Source: Actinomycetota bacterium (GTDB taxonomy: Bacteria > Actinomycetota > Actinomycetes > Streptosporangiales > Streptosporangiaceae). Taken from it: a DNA stretch of 7,596 nucleotides. The DNA lies in contig PMOU01000095.1 of NCBI GenBank assembly GCA_003161205.1, forward strand, positions 1 through 7,596. Reading direction: 5' to 3'. A program made the position numbers and the translations under genes. Positions 1 through 6,757 of this stretch are shown here, one piece after another; the first letter of the stretch is position 1; every line of letters starts with the position of its first letter. The notes beneath the pieces are model-generated. The model did no database searches and was not told where the DNA came from. It was given only the letters and a program-made list of their open reading frames with translations.

Positions 1-2
1 CC

Positions 3-749
3 ACCGTCGTGCAGACGTGCATCAGGTATGCGGAAGACCAGCGGTGCCGGTTCTGCGCGATCGAGGAGTCGCTGACGGCGGGCAGCACGGTCGCGGCGAA
101 GACGCCTGCGCAGCTCGCCGAGGTGGCGGCGGCCGCGGTTCGGCTGGACGGGGTGCGGCAGCTTGTGATGACCACCGGCACGACGGCGGGCCCGGATCGG
201 GGCGCGCGGCACCTGGCCCGGTGCGTGCGGGCGGTGGCGGAGGCCGTGCCCGACCTGCCCATCCAGGTGCAGATCGAGCCGCCAGGAGACCTGTCGGTCA
301 TCGCCGATCTGCGCGACGCCGGCGCGACCGCGATCGGCATCCACGTGGAGTCGATGGACGACGACGTTCGCCGACGGTGGATGCCGGGCAAGTCGACCGT
401 GCCGCTAGCCGAATACGAGCGAGCGTGGGACGAGGCGGTCCGGGTGTTCGGCTGGAACCGCGTGTCGACGTACCTGCTGATTGGGCTGGGCGAGTCGGCC
501 GATGACCTGGTGCTGGCCGCCTCGTCGTTGATCGAGCGCGGCGTGTACCCGTTCGTTGTCCCGATGCGCCCGATGGCGGGCACCCTGGCACGGCGCGACG
601 GCGCGACATCGCCACCGCTGTCGCTTGTCGCGGACGTGACCGCGCGGGTCGCGGAACTGCTGCGCGCGGCTGGGATGGCGGGCGCGGACCAGGGCGCCGG
701 GTGCGCCGCCTGCGGCGGCTGCTCAGCCCTGGCGGCGGCGGGAGGATGA
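3..749 (+). CDS. Radical SAM protein, MSMEG_0568-like (5' end cut by window)
   Basis: This is the C-terminal ~249 residues of a radical SAM enzyme; the reading frame is open to the window edge, so the true start lies upstream. The iron-sulfur signature is visible at the cut end: Cys codons at 18-20, 45-47 and 54-56 form C-X8-C-X2-C inside TCIRYAEDQRCRFCAIE, a longer first spacing than the classical CX3CX2C. Downstream come TTGTTAGP (where other families carry the SAM-binding GGE-type motif), QIEPP, IGIHVESMDDDVRRRWMPGKS and YLLIGLGES, consistent with successive strands of the barrel. The tail carries a second cluster, C-X2-C-X2-C (CAACGGC), that could hold an auxiliary Fe-S centre. I recognise the protein as the radical SAM member of the conserved nitrilase (Nit1C) cluster; its substrate is unknown. 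Its stop overlaps the GNAT/AIR region (ATGA at 746-749), indicating translational coupling. Confidence 0.88.
   Translation, partial: TVVQTCIRYAEDQRCRFCAIEESLTAGSTVAAKTPAQLAEVAAAAVRLDGVRQLVMTTGTTAGPDRGARHLARCVRAVAEAVPDLPIQVQIEPPGDLSVIADLRDAGATAIGIHVESMDDDVRRRWMPGKSTVPLAEYERAWDEAVRVFGWNRVSTYLLIGLGESADDLVLAASSLIERGVYPFVVPMRPMAGTLARRDGATSPPLSLVADVTARVAELLRAAGMAGADQGAGCAACGGCSALAAAGG
741..745 (+). promoter_or_regulatory. Shine-Dalgarno for the GNAT/AIR gene
   Basis: GGAGG lies in the last codons of the radical SAM gene. It touches the ATG at 746 (no spacing), is 9 nt from the GTG at 755 and 15 nt from the ATG at 761. Normal spacing therefore favours GTG 755, although the ATGA overlap at 746-749 could support re-initiation at ATG 746. 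Confidence 0.55.
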
Positions 750-754
750 CGCGG

Positions 755-2200
755 GTGACGATGCCAGATGTGCTCGCGCTGCTCGGCGACAAGGCGACCG
801 GGGAGCGGCTGCCGCCCTTCGAGATCTCCCCCGCAGAAGACGACGCCGCGTCGATCGCCTCCTACCACTGGCTGCGCCGGAACGTGTTCGTCGAGGAGCA
901 GGGGCTGTTCGAGCGTGACGACCGCGACGACTTCGACGACGACCCGCGGACCGTGGGGCTGCTCGCCCGCGACGGCGCCGGCGCGGTCGTCGGCGGCGTT
1001 CGGCTGCACCCGGCGGTGCCTGGCGGCCCCGACATCGGCTGGTGGTACGGCTCACGGCTGGCCGTGTACCCGGAAAGCCGGCACGGACGATCAAAAGACT
1101 CACAACCACCATCGCGAACGGACCGGGCTGACTCTGTCGGGCCAGCCTTGATCCAGGCGGCGTGTGCGTACGCCGAGGCGGCCGGGGCGCTGCGGTTCGA
1201 GGCGACCGTGCAGACGGGGAACGAACGGATGTTCCGGCGCCTTGGATGGGATTCGGTGCGGCCGACTCTGCTAGCGGGGCAGCCGCACGTGCTGATGCGC
1301 TGGCCGATCGGGCGGATCGCGGCGCTGGCCGCCGCCACCAAGAGCGCACTTGGACCGCTGCTGGCCGGGCTGCCCGCGCCCCCGGCCGGGTTCGGCGGGG
1401 ATGACGGCGCGCCGGTGCCCGGCTCCGACCTGATAGCGGCCTGCGACGCGATCTTGCCGTCGATGGTCGAGCGCGACCCGGCCTGGGCCGGCTGGTGCGG
1501 CGTGCTGACAAACCTGAACGACCTGGCCGCGATGGGCGCCGAGCCGGTCGGCCTGCTAGACACGGTCGCGGCGCGAGATGCCGCCCGCGCCGGGCAGATT
1601 CTGGCCGGCCTGCGGGCCGCGTGCCTCGCCTACGACGTGACCGTGCTGGGCGGCCACACCCAGCTCGGCGTGGCCGCGGCGCTGTCGGTCACGGCGCTGG
1701 GCCGCGCGGCGCGCCCGATCCCGGGAGGCGGCGGCCGACCGGGGCACCGGATCCGGTTGACCGCCGACACCGGCGGCGGCTGGCGGCCCGGATATCACGG
1801 AAGGCAGTGGGATTCCACCACCCATCGCCGTACCCCCGAGCTGCGCGCCATGCTCGGCTCGGTGGCGGCTGCCGCCCCGGCCGCGGCGAAGGACGTGTCG
1901 ATGGCCGGCGTCGCCGGGACGCTCGGAATGCTGGCCGAGGCCAGCGGCTGCGCCGCCGTGCTCGAGGTGGCGAAGGTGCCCAGGCCCGCGGGTGCGGGCG
2001 TGGCTGACTGGCTGGCCTGCTTTCCTGGATTCGCTATGCTCACCGCGGACCAGCCGGGTGCGGCGCAGCCGCCGGCCGGACCCGCGGTCAGCGCCGAGTG
2101 CGGCGAGCTCACCGTCGGCCGCGGGGTCACGCTGCGCTGGCCGGACGGAGAACAGACATCCGTGATCAGCGGACCGGTGACCGGCCTGGGGCCGGCATGA
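755..2200 (+). CDS. GNAT N-acetyltransferase / AIR synthase-like fusion, MSMEG_0567-like
   Basis: A 481-residue two-domain cytosolic protein. Residues ~15-165 form a GNAT domain (FVEEQG at 45-50, WWYGSRLAVYPESR, then VGPALIQAACAYAE and the ATVQTGNERMFRRLGW ending). Residues ~200-480 resemble the PurM/AIR synthase ATP-binding fold: GDDGA at 215-219, NDLAAMGAEP from 255, GGHT at 299-302 and KDVSMAGVAGTLGMLAEASG from 379. This arrangement matches the actinobacterial nitrilase-cluster protein whose halves correspond to Synechocystis Sll0786 and Sll0787. Likely roles are acyl transfer and ATP-dependent activation of a cluster intermediate; the substrate is unknown. The start is ambiguous: GTG 755 has the best ribosome-site spacing, while ATG 746 and ATG 761 are alternatives. 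Oddity: the acetyl-CoA pyrophosphate loop (R109 to G129) is interrupted by about 15 extra residues of lower GC, so acetyltransferase activity may be altered. The next gene starts 19 nt downstream. Confidence 0.9.
   Translation: MTMPDVLALLGDKATGERLPPFEISPAEDDAASIASYHWLRRNVFVEEQGLFERDDRDDFDDDPRTVGLLARDGAGAVVGGVRLHPAVPGGPDIGWWYGSRLAVYPESRHGRSKDSQPPSRTDRADSVGPALIQAACAYAEAAGALRFEATVQTGNERMFRRLGWDSVRPTLLAGQPHVLMRWPIGRIAALAAATKSALGPLLAGLPAPPAGFGGDDGAPVPGSDLIAACDAILPSMVERDPAWAGWCGVLTNLNDLAAMGAEPVGLLDTVAARDAARAGQILAGLRAACLAYDVTVLGGHTQLGVAAALSVTALGRAARPIPGGGGRPGHRIRLTADTGGGWRPGYHGRQWDSTTHRRTPELRAMLGSVAAAAPAAAKDVSMAGVAGTLGMLAEASGCAAVLEVAKVPRPAGAGVADWLACFPGFAMLTADQPGAAQPPAGPAVSAECGELTVGRGVTLRWPDGEQTSVISGPVTGLGPA
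1091..1135 (+). other. Lower-GC 15-codon in-frame insertion in the GNAT motif A loop
   Basis: Codons 113-127 of the GNAT/AIR gene (SKDSQPPSRTDRADS) separate RHGR from VGPALI. Without them the stretch reads ESRHGR-VGPALIQ, which lines up with the usual GNAT pattern R-x-x-G-x-G/A followed by a hydrophobic helix. The 45 bases hold 25 G+C (56%), far below the surrounding gene. From 1085 to 1144 most third positions are A or T (GGA, CGA, TCA, AAA, CAA, CCA, TCT), unlike the strong GC3 elsewhere. The pentamer GACTC occurs at 1097-1101 and 1130-1134, exactly 33 bp apart. The insertion boundaries are inferred from the family pattern, not from an alignment. Confidence 0.5.
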
Positions 2201-2219
2201 AGCGAGCGGGAGACACCTC

Positions 2220-3092
2220 ATGAGCGCGTTGCGGATGGCGGCGGTCGCGGCGCCGTTCGGCCGGAACCTCGAGGAGGATTTCTCCCGGATCGCCCGGCTG
2301 ATCGCCACGGCCCGGACGGCGGGAGCCGGCCTGCTGGCCCTGCCGGAGGCATGCCTCGGGGGTTACCTCGCCGATCTGGATGGCGCGGCCGAGGGACCGC
2401 CGGCGCTCACACCTGACGGCCCGGAGATCCGGCGGCTGGCCGCGCTCGCCGGTGACATGGTGGTGTGCGCCGGCTACTGCGAAGCGGTCGGTGAGAAACG
2501 GTATAACAGTGCGGTGTGCGTTACGGGCGACGGTATTCTCGGCCAGCACCGCAAGGTGCATCAGCCGCTCAGTGAGGACAGCAGCTACGCGGCTGGCCGC
2601 GGTTTCGGCGCGTTTGACACACCCGTCGGGCGGATCGGGATGATGATCTGTTACGACAAAGCGTTTCCTGAATCGGCGCGGGCGCTGGCGCTCGACGGGG
2701 CGGAGATACAGGTGTGCATATCAGCGTGGCCGACCAGCCGGACCAACCCGGCTGCCGACCTGGCCGACGACAGGTGGACCCGCCGGTTCGACTTGTTCGA
2801 TCAGGCCAGGGCGCTGGAGAATCAGGTGGTGTGGCTGTCGGCTAATCAGTCAGGATCGTTCGGCTCACTGCGTTTCGTCGCGAGCGCCAAGGTGGTGGGG
2901 CCCGGCGGTGACGTACTGGCCTCGACCGGCACCAGCGAGGGCATGGCCGTGGCTGAGCTGGATGTCCGGTCCGCGCTCGAGGCGGCGCGACGCTCGATGG
3001 GGCACCTGCGGGACCGCCGGCCAGACGCTTACCAGCCAGGGGCCGGCGCGGCGGAGCGGCTTCCGGCCGGTTTCGCCAGCGGCGGGAGGTGA
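2220..3092 (+). CDS. Carbon-nitrogen hydrolase (nitrilase superfamily), catalytically intact copy
   Basis: A 290-residue cytosolic nitrilase-superfamily hydrolase of normal length. The catalytic set is complete: E43 in LPEACLGGY, K112 in GQHRKVHQP, the second conserved acid E119, and nucleophile C144 in GMMICYDKAFPES. Other family hallmarks are FDTPVGRIG just before the Cys strand, the ALENQVVWLSANQSG segment and AKVVGPGGDVLA near the C-terminus. It probably hydrolyses a C-N bond (nitrile or amide) in an intermediate made by the cluster. By position next to the GNAT/AIR and glycosyltransferase genes it corresponds to the MSMEG_0566-type hydrolase rather than the core Nit1 nitrilase. ATG 2220 is chosen because GGGAG at 2208-2212 sits 7 nt upstream. 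The stop overlaps the next gene by 4 nt (GTGA). The C-terminal ~20 residues extend beyond its paralogue. Confidence 0.9.
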   Translation: MSALRMAAVAAPFGRNLEEDFSRIARLIATARTAGAGLLALPEACLGGYLADLDGAAEGPPALTPDGPEIRRLAALAGDMVVCAGYCEAVGEKRYNSAVCVTGDGILGQHRKVHQPLSEDSSYAAGRGFGAFDTPVGRIGMMICYDKAFPESARALALDGAEIQVCISAWPTSRTNPAADLADDRWTRRFDLFDQARALENQVVWLSANQSGSFGSLRFVASAKVVGPGGDVLASTGTSEGMAVAELDVRSALEAARRSMGHLRDRRPDAYQPGAGAAERLPAGFASGGR

Positions 3093-3931
3093 ATAAGACG
3101 ATCGTGCGGATCGCGGCGGCCGCGGCTCATTTCGGCCGCGATCTGGAGTTCGACCTGGCCCGCATCGGCAAGCTGATCGACGACGCCCGCCGGGCCGGCG
3201 CCGGCTTGCTGGTGCTGCCCGACGCGGCGCTTGGCGGCTACGTGACCGACCTGCGCCATCCAGACCCCGAAGCGCTGCCACCGCAGCTCGCGGCCGACGA
3301 TCCGCTGCTCAAACGGGTGGCCGCGCTGGCCGGCGACATGGTGGTGTGCGTGGGCTTCTGCGAGGCGGAGGGCTCCGCACGGTATAACGCGGCGGCCTGC
3401 CTGAGCGGTGACGGGTTCCTCGGCGGCCACCGGAAGGTGCATCTGCCGGCCGGCGAGGTCACGGCGTATTCGGCGGGGAACAGGTTCGACGCTTTCGACA
3501 CCCCGGTCGGCCGGATCGGCATGCTCATCGACTACGACAAGACCTTCCCCGAGTCTGCCCGGAGCCTGGCGCTGGACGGCGCCCAGATTATCGCGTGCCT
3601 GTCCGCCTGGCCGGCCAGCATCACCGACCGGGCGGCGAAGGTCACCCAGGACCGGCAGGCCCGGCTCTTCGACCTGTACGACTGCGCCCGCGCCGCCGAG
3701 AACCAGGTCGTGCTCGCCTCGTCTAATCAGACCGGGGCCATGGGGGGCATGCGGTTCCTCGGGCAGGCGAAGGTGGTCGGGCCTGGCGGGAACATCCTGG
3801 CCCGGACCTGGTCCAAGGCCGGGCTGGCCGTCGCGGAGCTCGACGTGGCCGCGGAGATCGAGCGCGCCCGGCGGGTGCTGCGGCACCTCAGCGAGCGCAG
3901 GCCCGCGACCTATCGCAGCGCGGAGACCTGA
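3089..3931 (+). CDS. Nitrilase-superfamily paralogue with substituted catalytic Glu and Cys (probable pseudo-enzyme)
   Basis: A 280-residue tandem paralogue of the preceding hydrolase; they share long segments such as GDMVVC, HRKVH, FDTPVGRIGM, ENQVV and AKVVGPGG. The catalytic lysine (K116) and second acid (E123) are kept, but the general base is D45 (LPDAALGGY; codon GAC 3221-3223) and the nucleophile position is D148 (MLIDYDKTFPES; GAC 3530-3532) where the sibling has C144. No Cys is near position 148; the closest shared one is C170 (C166 in the sibling). The reading frame is undamaged with normal codon bias, so the gene looks maintained rather than decaying. Classical thioester chemistry is not expected. 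It may be a structural or regulatory partner in a mixed oligomer, a ligand binder, or carry different chemistry. GTG 3089 overlaps the previous stop (GTGA); GGGAG directly abuts it, and GTG 3104 is an alternative start that lacks a well-spaced ribosome site. Confidence 0.88.
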   Translation: MNKTIVRIAAAAAHFGRDLEFDLARIGKLIDDARRAGAGLLVLPDAALGGYVTDLRHPDPEALPPQLAADDPLLKRVAALAGDMVVCVGFCEAEGSARYNAAACLSGDGFLGGHRKVHLPAGEVTAYSAGNRFDAFDTPVGRIGMLIDYDKTFPESARSLALDGAQIIACLSAWPASITDRAAKVTQDRQARLFDLYDCARAAENQVVLASSNQTGAMGGMRFLGQAKVVGPGGNILARTWSKAGLAVAELDVAAEIERARRVLRHLSERRPATYRSAET

Positions 3932-3955
3932 TGCCGAGCGGAGACCTGTTGGCCG
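3920..3955 (+). repeat. 18-bp-period tandem duplication of a translation start region
   Basis: GCGGAGACCTG occurs at 3920-3930 and again at 3938-3948. The first copy places GGAG 5 nt before ATG 3931; the second places GGAG 5 nt before an in-frame TTG at 3949. The glycosyltransferase thus has two equivalent ribosome-site-plus-start modules six codons apart. Confidence 0.6.
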
Positions 3956-5082
3956 GACGTCCGCTGTCTATTGCGCTGCTGACGTATTCCACCAGGCCGC
4001 GCGGCGGGGTGGTGCATACGCTCGCGCTCGCCGAGGCGCTGGCGGCGAACGGTCAGCAGGTCAGCGTCTGGACCCTGGGACGCGGTGGGGACAGCGGGTT
4101 CTTCCGGCCGGTCGACCCGGCGGTGCGGTTGCGCGTCGTCCCCTTTCCCGACGCCGAGGAGGAAAGCGTCGGGGCACGTGTGCTGCGGTCCATCGCCGTG
4201 CTGCGCGCGGCGTTCGGTCCCGGCGGTTACGACATCGTGCACGCGCAGGACTGCATCAGCGCCAACGCGGCCCGCCGCTGCCTGCGGACCGTTCACCACA
4301 TCGACCACTTCACCACGCTTGAGCTGGCTCGCTGCCACGAGCGGGCTATCCGTGAGCCGTTGCGGCACGTGTGCGTGTCCGCTGCGGTTGCGGCCGAGCT
4401 GCGGCAGGGGTGGGGCATCGCGGCTGAGGTGATTCCCAACGGCGTGGACGCGGCCCGTTTCGCCGCCGCGGCGGCCCCGGCGGCGGCCGCGGAGCGCCAG
4501 CGCTGGCGGGACAGGTTCGGGCGGTTCGTGCTGGCCGTCGGCGGGATCGAACCCCGGAAGGGCTCACTCGAGCTGCTGGAGGCCTGGGCCCGGCTGCGAG
4601 CCCGCGAGCCGGACGTCCGGCTGGTGGTGGCCGGCGGCGAGACGTTGTTCGACTACCGGCCCTATCGGGCACAGTGGGAGGCCCGCGCCGCGGAGCTCGG
4701 CCTGGACCCGGTGGTCCTCGGGCCGGTCGACCACGACGAGCTGCCGGGCCTGGTGGCCGCGGCTGACGTGTTCGCGTTTCCGTCAACACGCGAAGGGTTT
4801 GGGCTGGCGGCCATGGAGGCGCTGGCGGCCGGGGTTCCGGTCGTGGCCAGTGACCTGCCGGTGCTGCGTGAGGTGTTCGGCGGCGCCGTTCGGTTCGCGG
4901 CCGGGACCGATCGCTTCGCGGACGGGCTGCGCGAGGCTCTCGGCCGTCCCGATCCACGCCGGCGAGCGGCCGGGCAGGCACTGGCGGCCCGGTACACCTG
5001 GCAGGCGGCGGCCGAACGCCACCTCGACGTGTACCGGGACGTTGTCCGCCACGGCACCCTCAGCGCGGCGTCGGGGAGCTGA
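3931..5082 (+). CDS. Glycosyltransferase, GT-B fold, MSMEG_0565-like
   Basis: A 383-residue GT4-type glycosyltransferase that should transfer a sugar from an NDP-sugar to an unknown acceptor, probably a product of this cluster. The N-terminal Rossmann domain begins SIALLTYSTRPRGGVVHTLALAEAL, with the glycine-rich acceptor-side loop, and continues to YDIVHAQD and HHIDHFTT. The donor domain starts near IPNGVD (168-173), followed by AVGGIEPRKG with K210, then the E-x7-E motif EGFGLAAME (E288, E296) and AGVPVVASDLPVLREV, typical of GT4 enzymes. There is no signal peptide or membrane span, so it is cytosolic. Sequence style and position identify it as the glycosyltransferase of the nitrilase / nitrogen-starvation cluster. 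ATG 3931 overlaps the preceding stop by one base (TGATG) and has GGAG 5 nt upstream; TTG 3949 is an alternative. It appears to be the last gene of the operon. Confidence 0.92.
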   Translation: MPSGDLLAGRPLSIALLTYSTRPRGGVVHTLALAEALAANGQQVSVWTLGRGGDSGFFRPVDPAVRLRVVPFPDAEEESVGARVLRSIAVLRAAFGPGGYDIVHAQDCISANAARRCLRTVHHIDHFTTLELARCHERAIREPLRHVCVSAAVAAELRQGWGIAAEVIPNGVDAARFAAAAAPAAAAERQRWRDRFGRFVLAVGGIEPRKGSLELLEAWARLRAREPDVRLVVAGGETLFDYRPYRAQWEARAAELGLDPVVLGPVDHDELPGLVAAADVFAFPSTREGFGLAAMEALAAGVPVVASDLPVLREVFGGAVRFAAGTDRFADGLREALGRPDPRRRAAGQALAARYTWQAAAERHLDVYRDVVRHGTLSAASGS

Positions 5083-5203
5083 CGGCGATTTCGCGGCTTC
5101 GGTGCAGGCTTGGCCGGGCGCCGGCATCTGGGCAACTCCGCCATTATCACTAAACGCTGTAGGATAAGCGCTCTTCGTAGCAAAGGCGAGAACGGAGGCG
5201 GAA
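5083..5203 (+). promoter_or_regulatory. Intergenic gap with possible promoter for the diguanylate cyclase
   Basis: The gap is 121 nt. The section around 5141-5190 is distinctly AT-richer than its surroundings. TAGGAT at 5160-5165 fits a TAnnnT -10 element, but the hexamer 17 nt upstream (TCCGCC) does not match a sigma-70-type -35, so the promoter is tentative. A short GC-rich stem (5113-5117 with 5121-5125) just after the glycosyltransferase stop is too weak to call a terminator. Confidence 0.3.
5194..5198 (+). promoter_or_regulatory. Shine-Dalgarno of the diguanylate cyclase
   Basis: GGAGG lies 5 nt before GTG 5204. This decides the GTG start over the in-frame ATG at 5282 (residue 27), which has no comparable ribosome site. 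Confidence 0.65.
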
Positions 5204-6751
5204 GTGCGGGACGCTGCTCCCCCGACGCCGCGGCCAGCTGAGCCAGACGCCACGGCAGGCGCGACACCGAGCCCGGCGGCGATGGACGCGCAAGCCGCCC
5301 GCCTGCTGGCGGAACTGGCGCGCCGCATCGCCTCGAGCCTGGATCTACGGCAAACCCTGCAGGTCGTGGTGCAGGCCGTAGTGGATCAGCTGGGATTCGG
5401 CTGTGCTCTGGTGAACATGGTGCGACCCGGCGACATGTGCGAGGTCGTGGCGATAGCGGGACCGGAAGAAGCCACCCGGGCGCTGCTCGGCGCACGCGCA
5501 TCGGTGGCGTCCTGGCGTAAGCTGCTCGCCAGCTGTGAACCCTGGGGTGACCTGCGGTTCCTTGACCACCGCAGCGACCAGAGCGACGCCAGGCCCATCC
5601 CGGGCTGGGTACCGCCGATCGAGCCGAGCGACGCCCCGGACGCCTGGCACCCGGACGATATCCTGCTCGCCCCGCTGCACGCGCCGGACGGCGCGCTCAT
5701 CGGCGTGCTGAGCGTGGATATGCCCCTCGACGGCCGCCGCCCGGACCGGCAGCGCCGCCAGCTGCTTGAGCAGTTCGCCATCCATGCGGCGCTGGCGATC
5801 GAGAACTCGCGCGTGCACACGCTGGTGGCGGACTCCGAGCAGCTGTTCCGCGCCATGTTCGACCGCTCGCCGATCCCCATCGCGCTGCTGACCGAGGATC
5901 AGCGCATCACCAGGGTCAATGCCGCCTGCCAGCAGCTCCTTGGCCGCAGCGCCGCCGAGTTGCTAGGCCGTCCGGTGCCCGAATTCAGCCGGCCGGGTCC
6001 CGCCGTCGGCAGGCGCCGGACCGACGCCGACGCCAGCGCGCGTGAGCCGTACGAGATCCGCTTCACCCGGCGCGACGGCAGCGAGGTCTGGGGCCGCGTC
6101 AACTCAACGCTGCTGGCGGCCGAGACCCGCGACGGCCCGAGCCTGTTCCTCACCCAGATCGAGGACATCACCATGCTGAGGACGATGCAGGCGCGTTTCG
6201 CGCATGCGGCCACGCATGACCGGCTCACCGGGCTGGCCAACCGCGCGCTGGTGCTGGACCGGCTCGCGGCGGCGCTAGCGGCAGCGCAGCAGGAGGTCGG
6301 CCGGGTCGCCGTGCTGTTCTGCGATCTCGACCACTTCAAGCAGGTCAACGACACGTTCGGACATGCCGCGGGCGATCAGCTGCTGGTCAAGGTCGGGCGG
6401 CGGCTGGCGCGGATGGCCAGAGAGCAGGACACGGTGGGCCGGTTCGGGGGCGATGAGTTCATCATGATCGGCCGCCCGGTGCCGTCTGAGACCGAGGCGG
6501 CCAGCCTGGCGGCGCGGGTGATGCGCACCGTCCAGCAACCGGTCAGGCTAGCCGGCCGGCCGGTGCTGCCCTCGCTGTCGATCGGGGTCGCGCTGTCCGC
6601 GCCGCACGACGACGCCGGCTCCGTGCTCGCCACGGCCGACCGGGCCCTCTACGCGGCAAAAGCCGCCGGGCGCGGCCGGTGGCAGCTCGCCGCGGACGGC
6701 CCGGAGCTGGCACCACGGCCCGTTCGGGAAAATGATCTTTCTCCAGACTGA
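5204..6751 (+). CDS. GAF-PAS-GGDEF diguanylate cyclase
   Basis: A 515-residue soluble sensor enzyme predicted to make cyclic di-GMP from two GTP. A short Pro/Ala-rich N-terminus leads into a GAF domain (~28-205, from LLAELARRIASSLDLRQTLQ to HAALAIENSRVHTL), then a PAS domain (~210-330, including LFRAMFDRSPIPIALLTED and a C-terminal RDGSEVWGRV strand), then a GGDEF domain (~335-500). The cyclase motifs are complete: HDRLTGLANR from 338, metal-ligand region FCDLDHFKQVND (D374) and GGDEF at 415-419. An inhibitory-site RxxD (R406-E-Q-D409) sits the usual five residues upstream, so product feedback inhibition is expected. No EAL/HD-GYP domain, signal peptide or membrane helix is seen; the signal sensed by GAF/PAS is unknown. 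The start is GTG 5204, with GGAGG 5 nt upstream. It follows the nitrilase operon in the same orientation but after a 121-nt gap, so it is probably transcribed separately. Confidence 0.93.
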   Translation: MRDAAPPTPRPAEPDATAGATPSPAAMDAQAARLLAELARRIASSLDLRQTLQVVVQAVVDQLGFGCALVNMVRPGDMCEVVAIAGPEEATRALLGARASVASWRKLLASCEPWGDLRFLDHRSDQSDARPIPGWVPPIEPSDAPDAWHPDDILLAPLHAPDGALIGVLSVDMPLDGRRPDRQRRQLLEQFAIHAALAIENSRVHTLVADSEQLFRAMFDRSPIPIALLTEDQRITRVNAACQQLLGRSAAELLGRPVPEFSRPGPAVGRRRTDADASAREPYEIRFTRRDGSEVWGRVNSTLLAAETRDGPSLFLTQIEDITMLRTMQARFAHAATHDRLTGLANRALVLDRLAAALAAAQQEVGRVAVLFCDLDHFKQVNDTFGHAAGDQLLVKVGRRLARMAREQDTVGRFGGDEFIMIGRPVPSETEAASLAARVMRTVQQPVRLAGRPVLPSLSIGVALSAPHDDAGSVLATADRALYAAKAAGRGRWQLAADGPELAPRPVRENDLSPD

Positions 6752-6757
6752 ACGGGC
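6718..6757 (+). terminator. Candidate hairpin at the end of the diguanylate cyclase gene
   Basis: GCCCGTTC (6718-6725) pairs perfectly with GAACGGGC (6750-6757), extended inward by G-T and G-C pairs. The loop contains a further GAAA/TTTC pairing (6728-6731 with 6738-6741). The structure spans the stop codon and is not followed by a T-run, so it could be a T-less actinobacterial terminator, an mRNA 3' stabiliser, or chance. Confidence 0.35.

Noticed and set aside
298..1563. Long open frames on the minus strand opposite the radical SAM and GNAT/AIR genes
   Set aside because: Arg/Pro/Ser-rich shadow translations typical of high-GC antisense frames, with no recognisable domains.
5113..5125. GCCGG-gcg-CCGGC hairpin after the glycosyltransferase as a terminator
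   Set aside because: Only a 5-bp stem with no T-run; such stems are expected by chance at this GC content.
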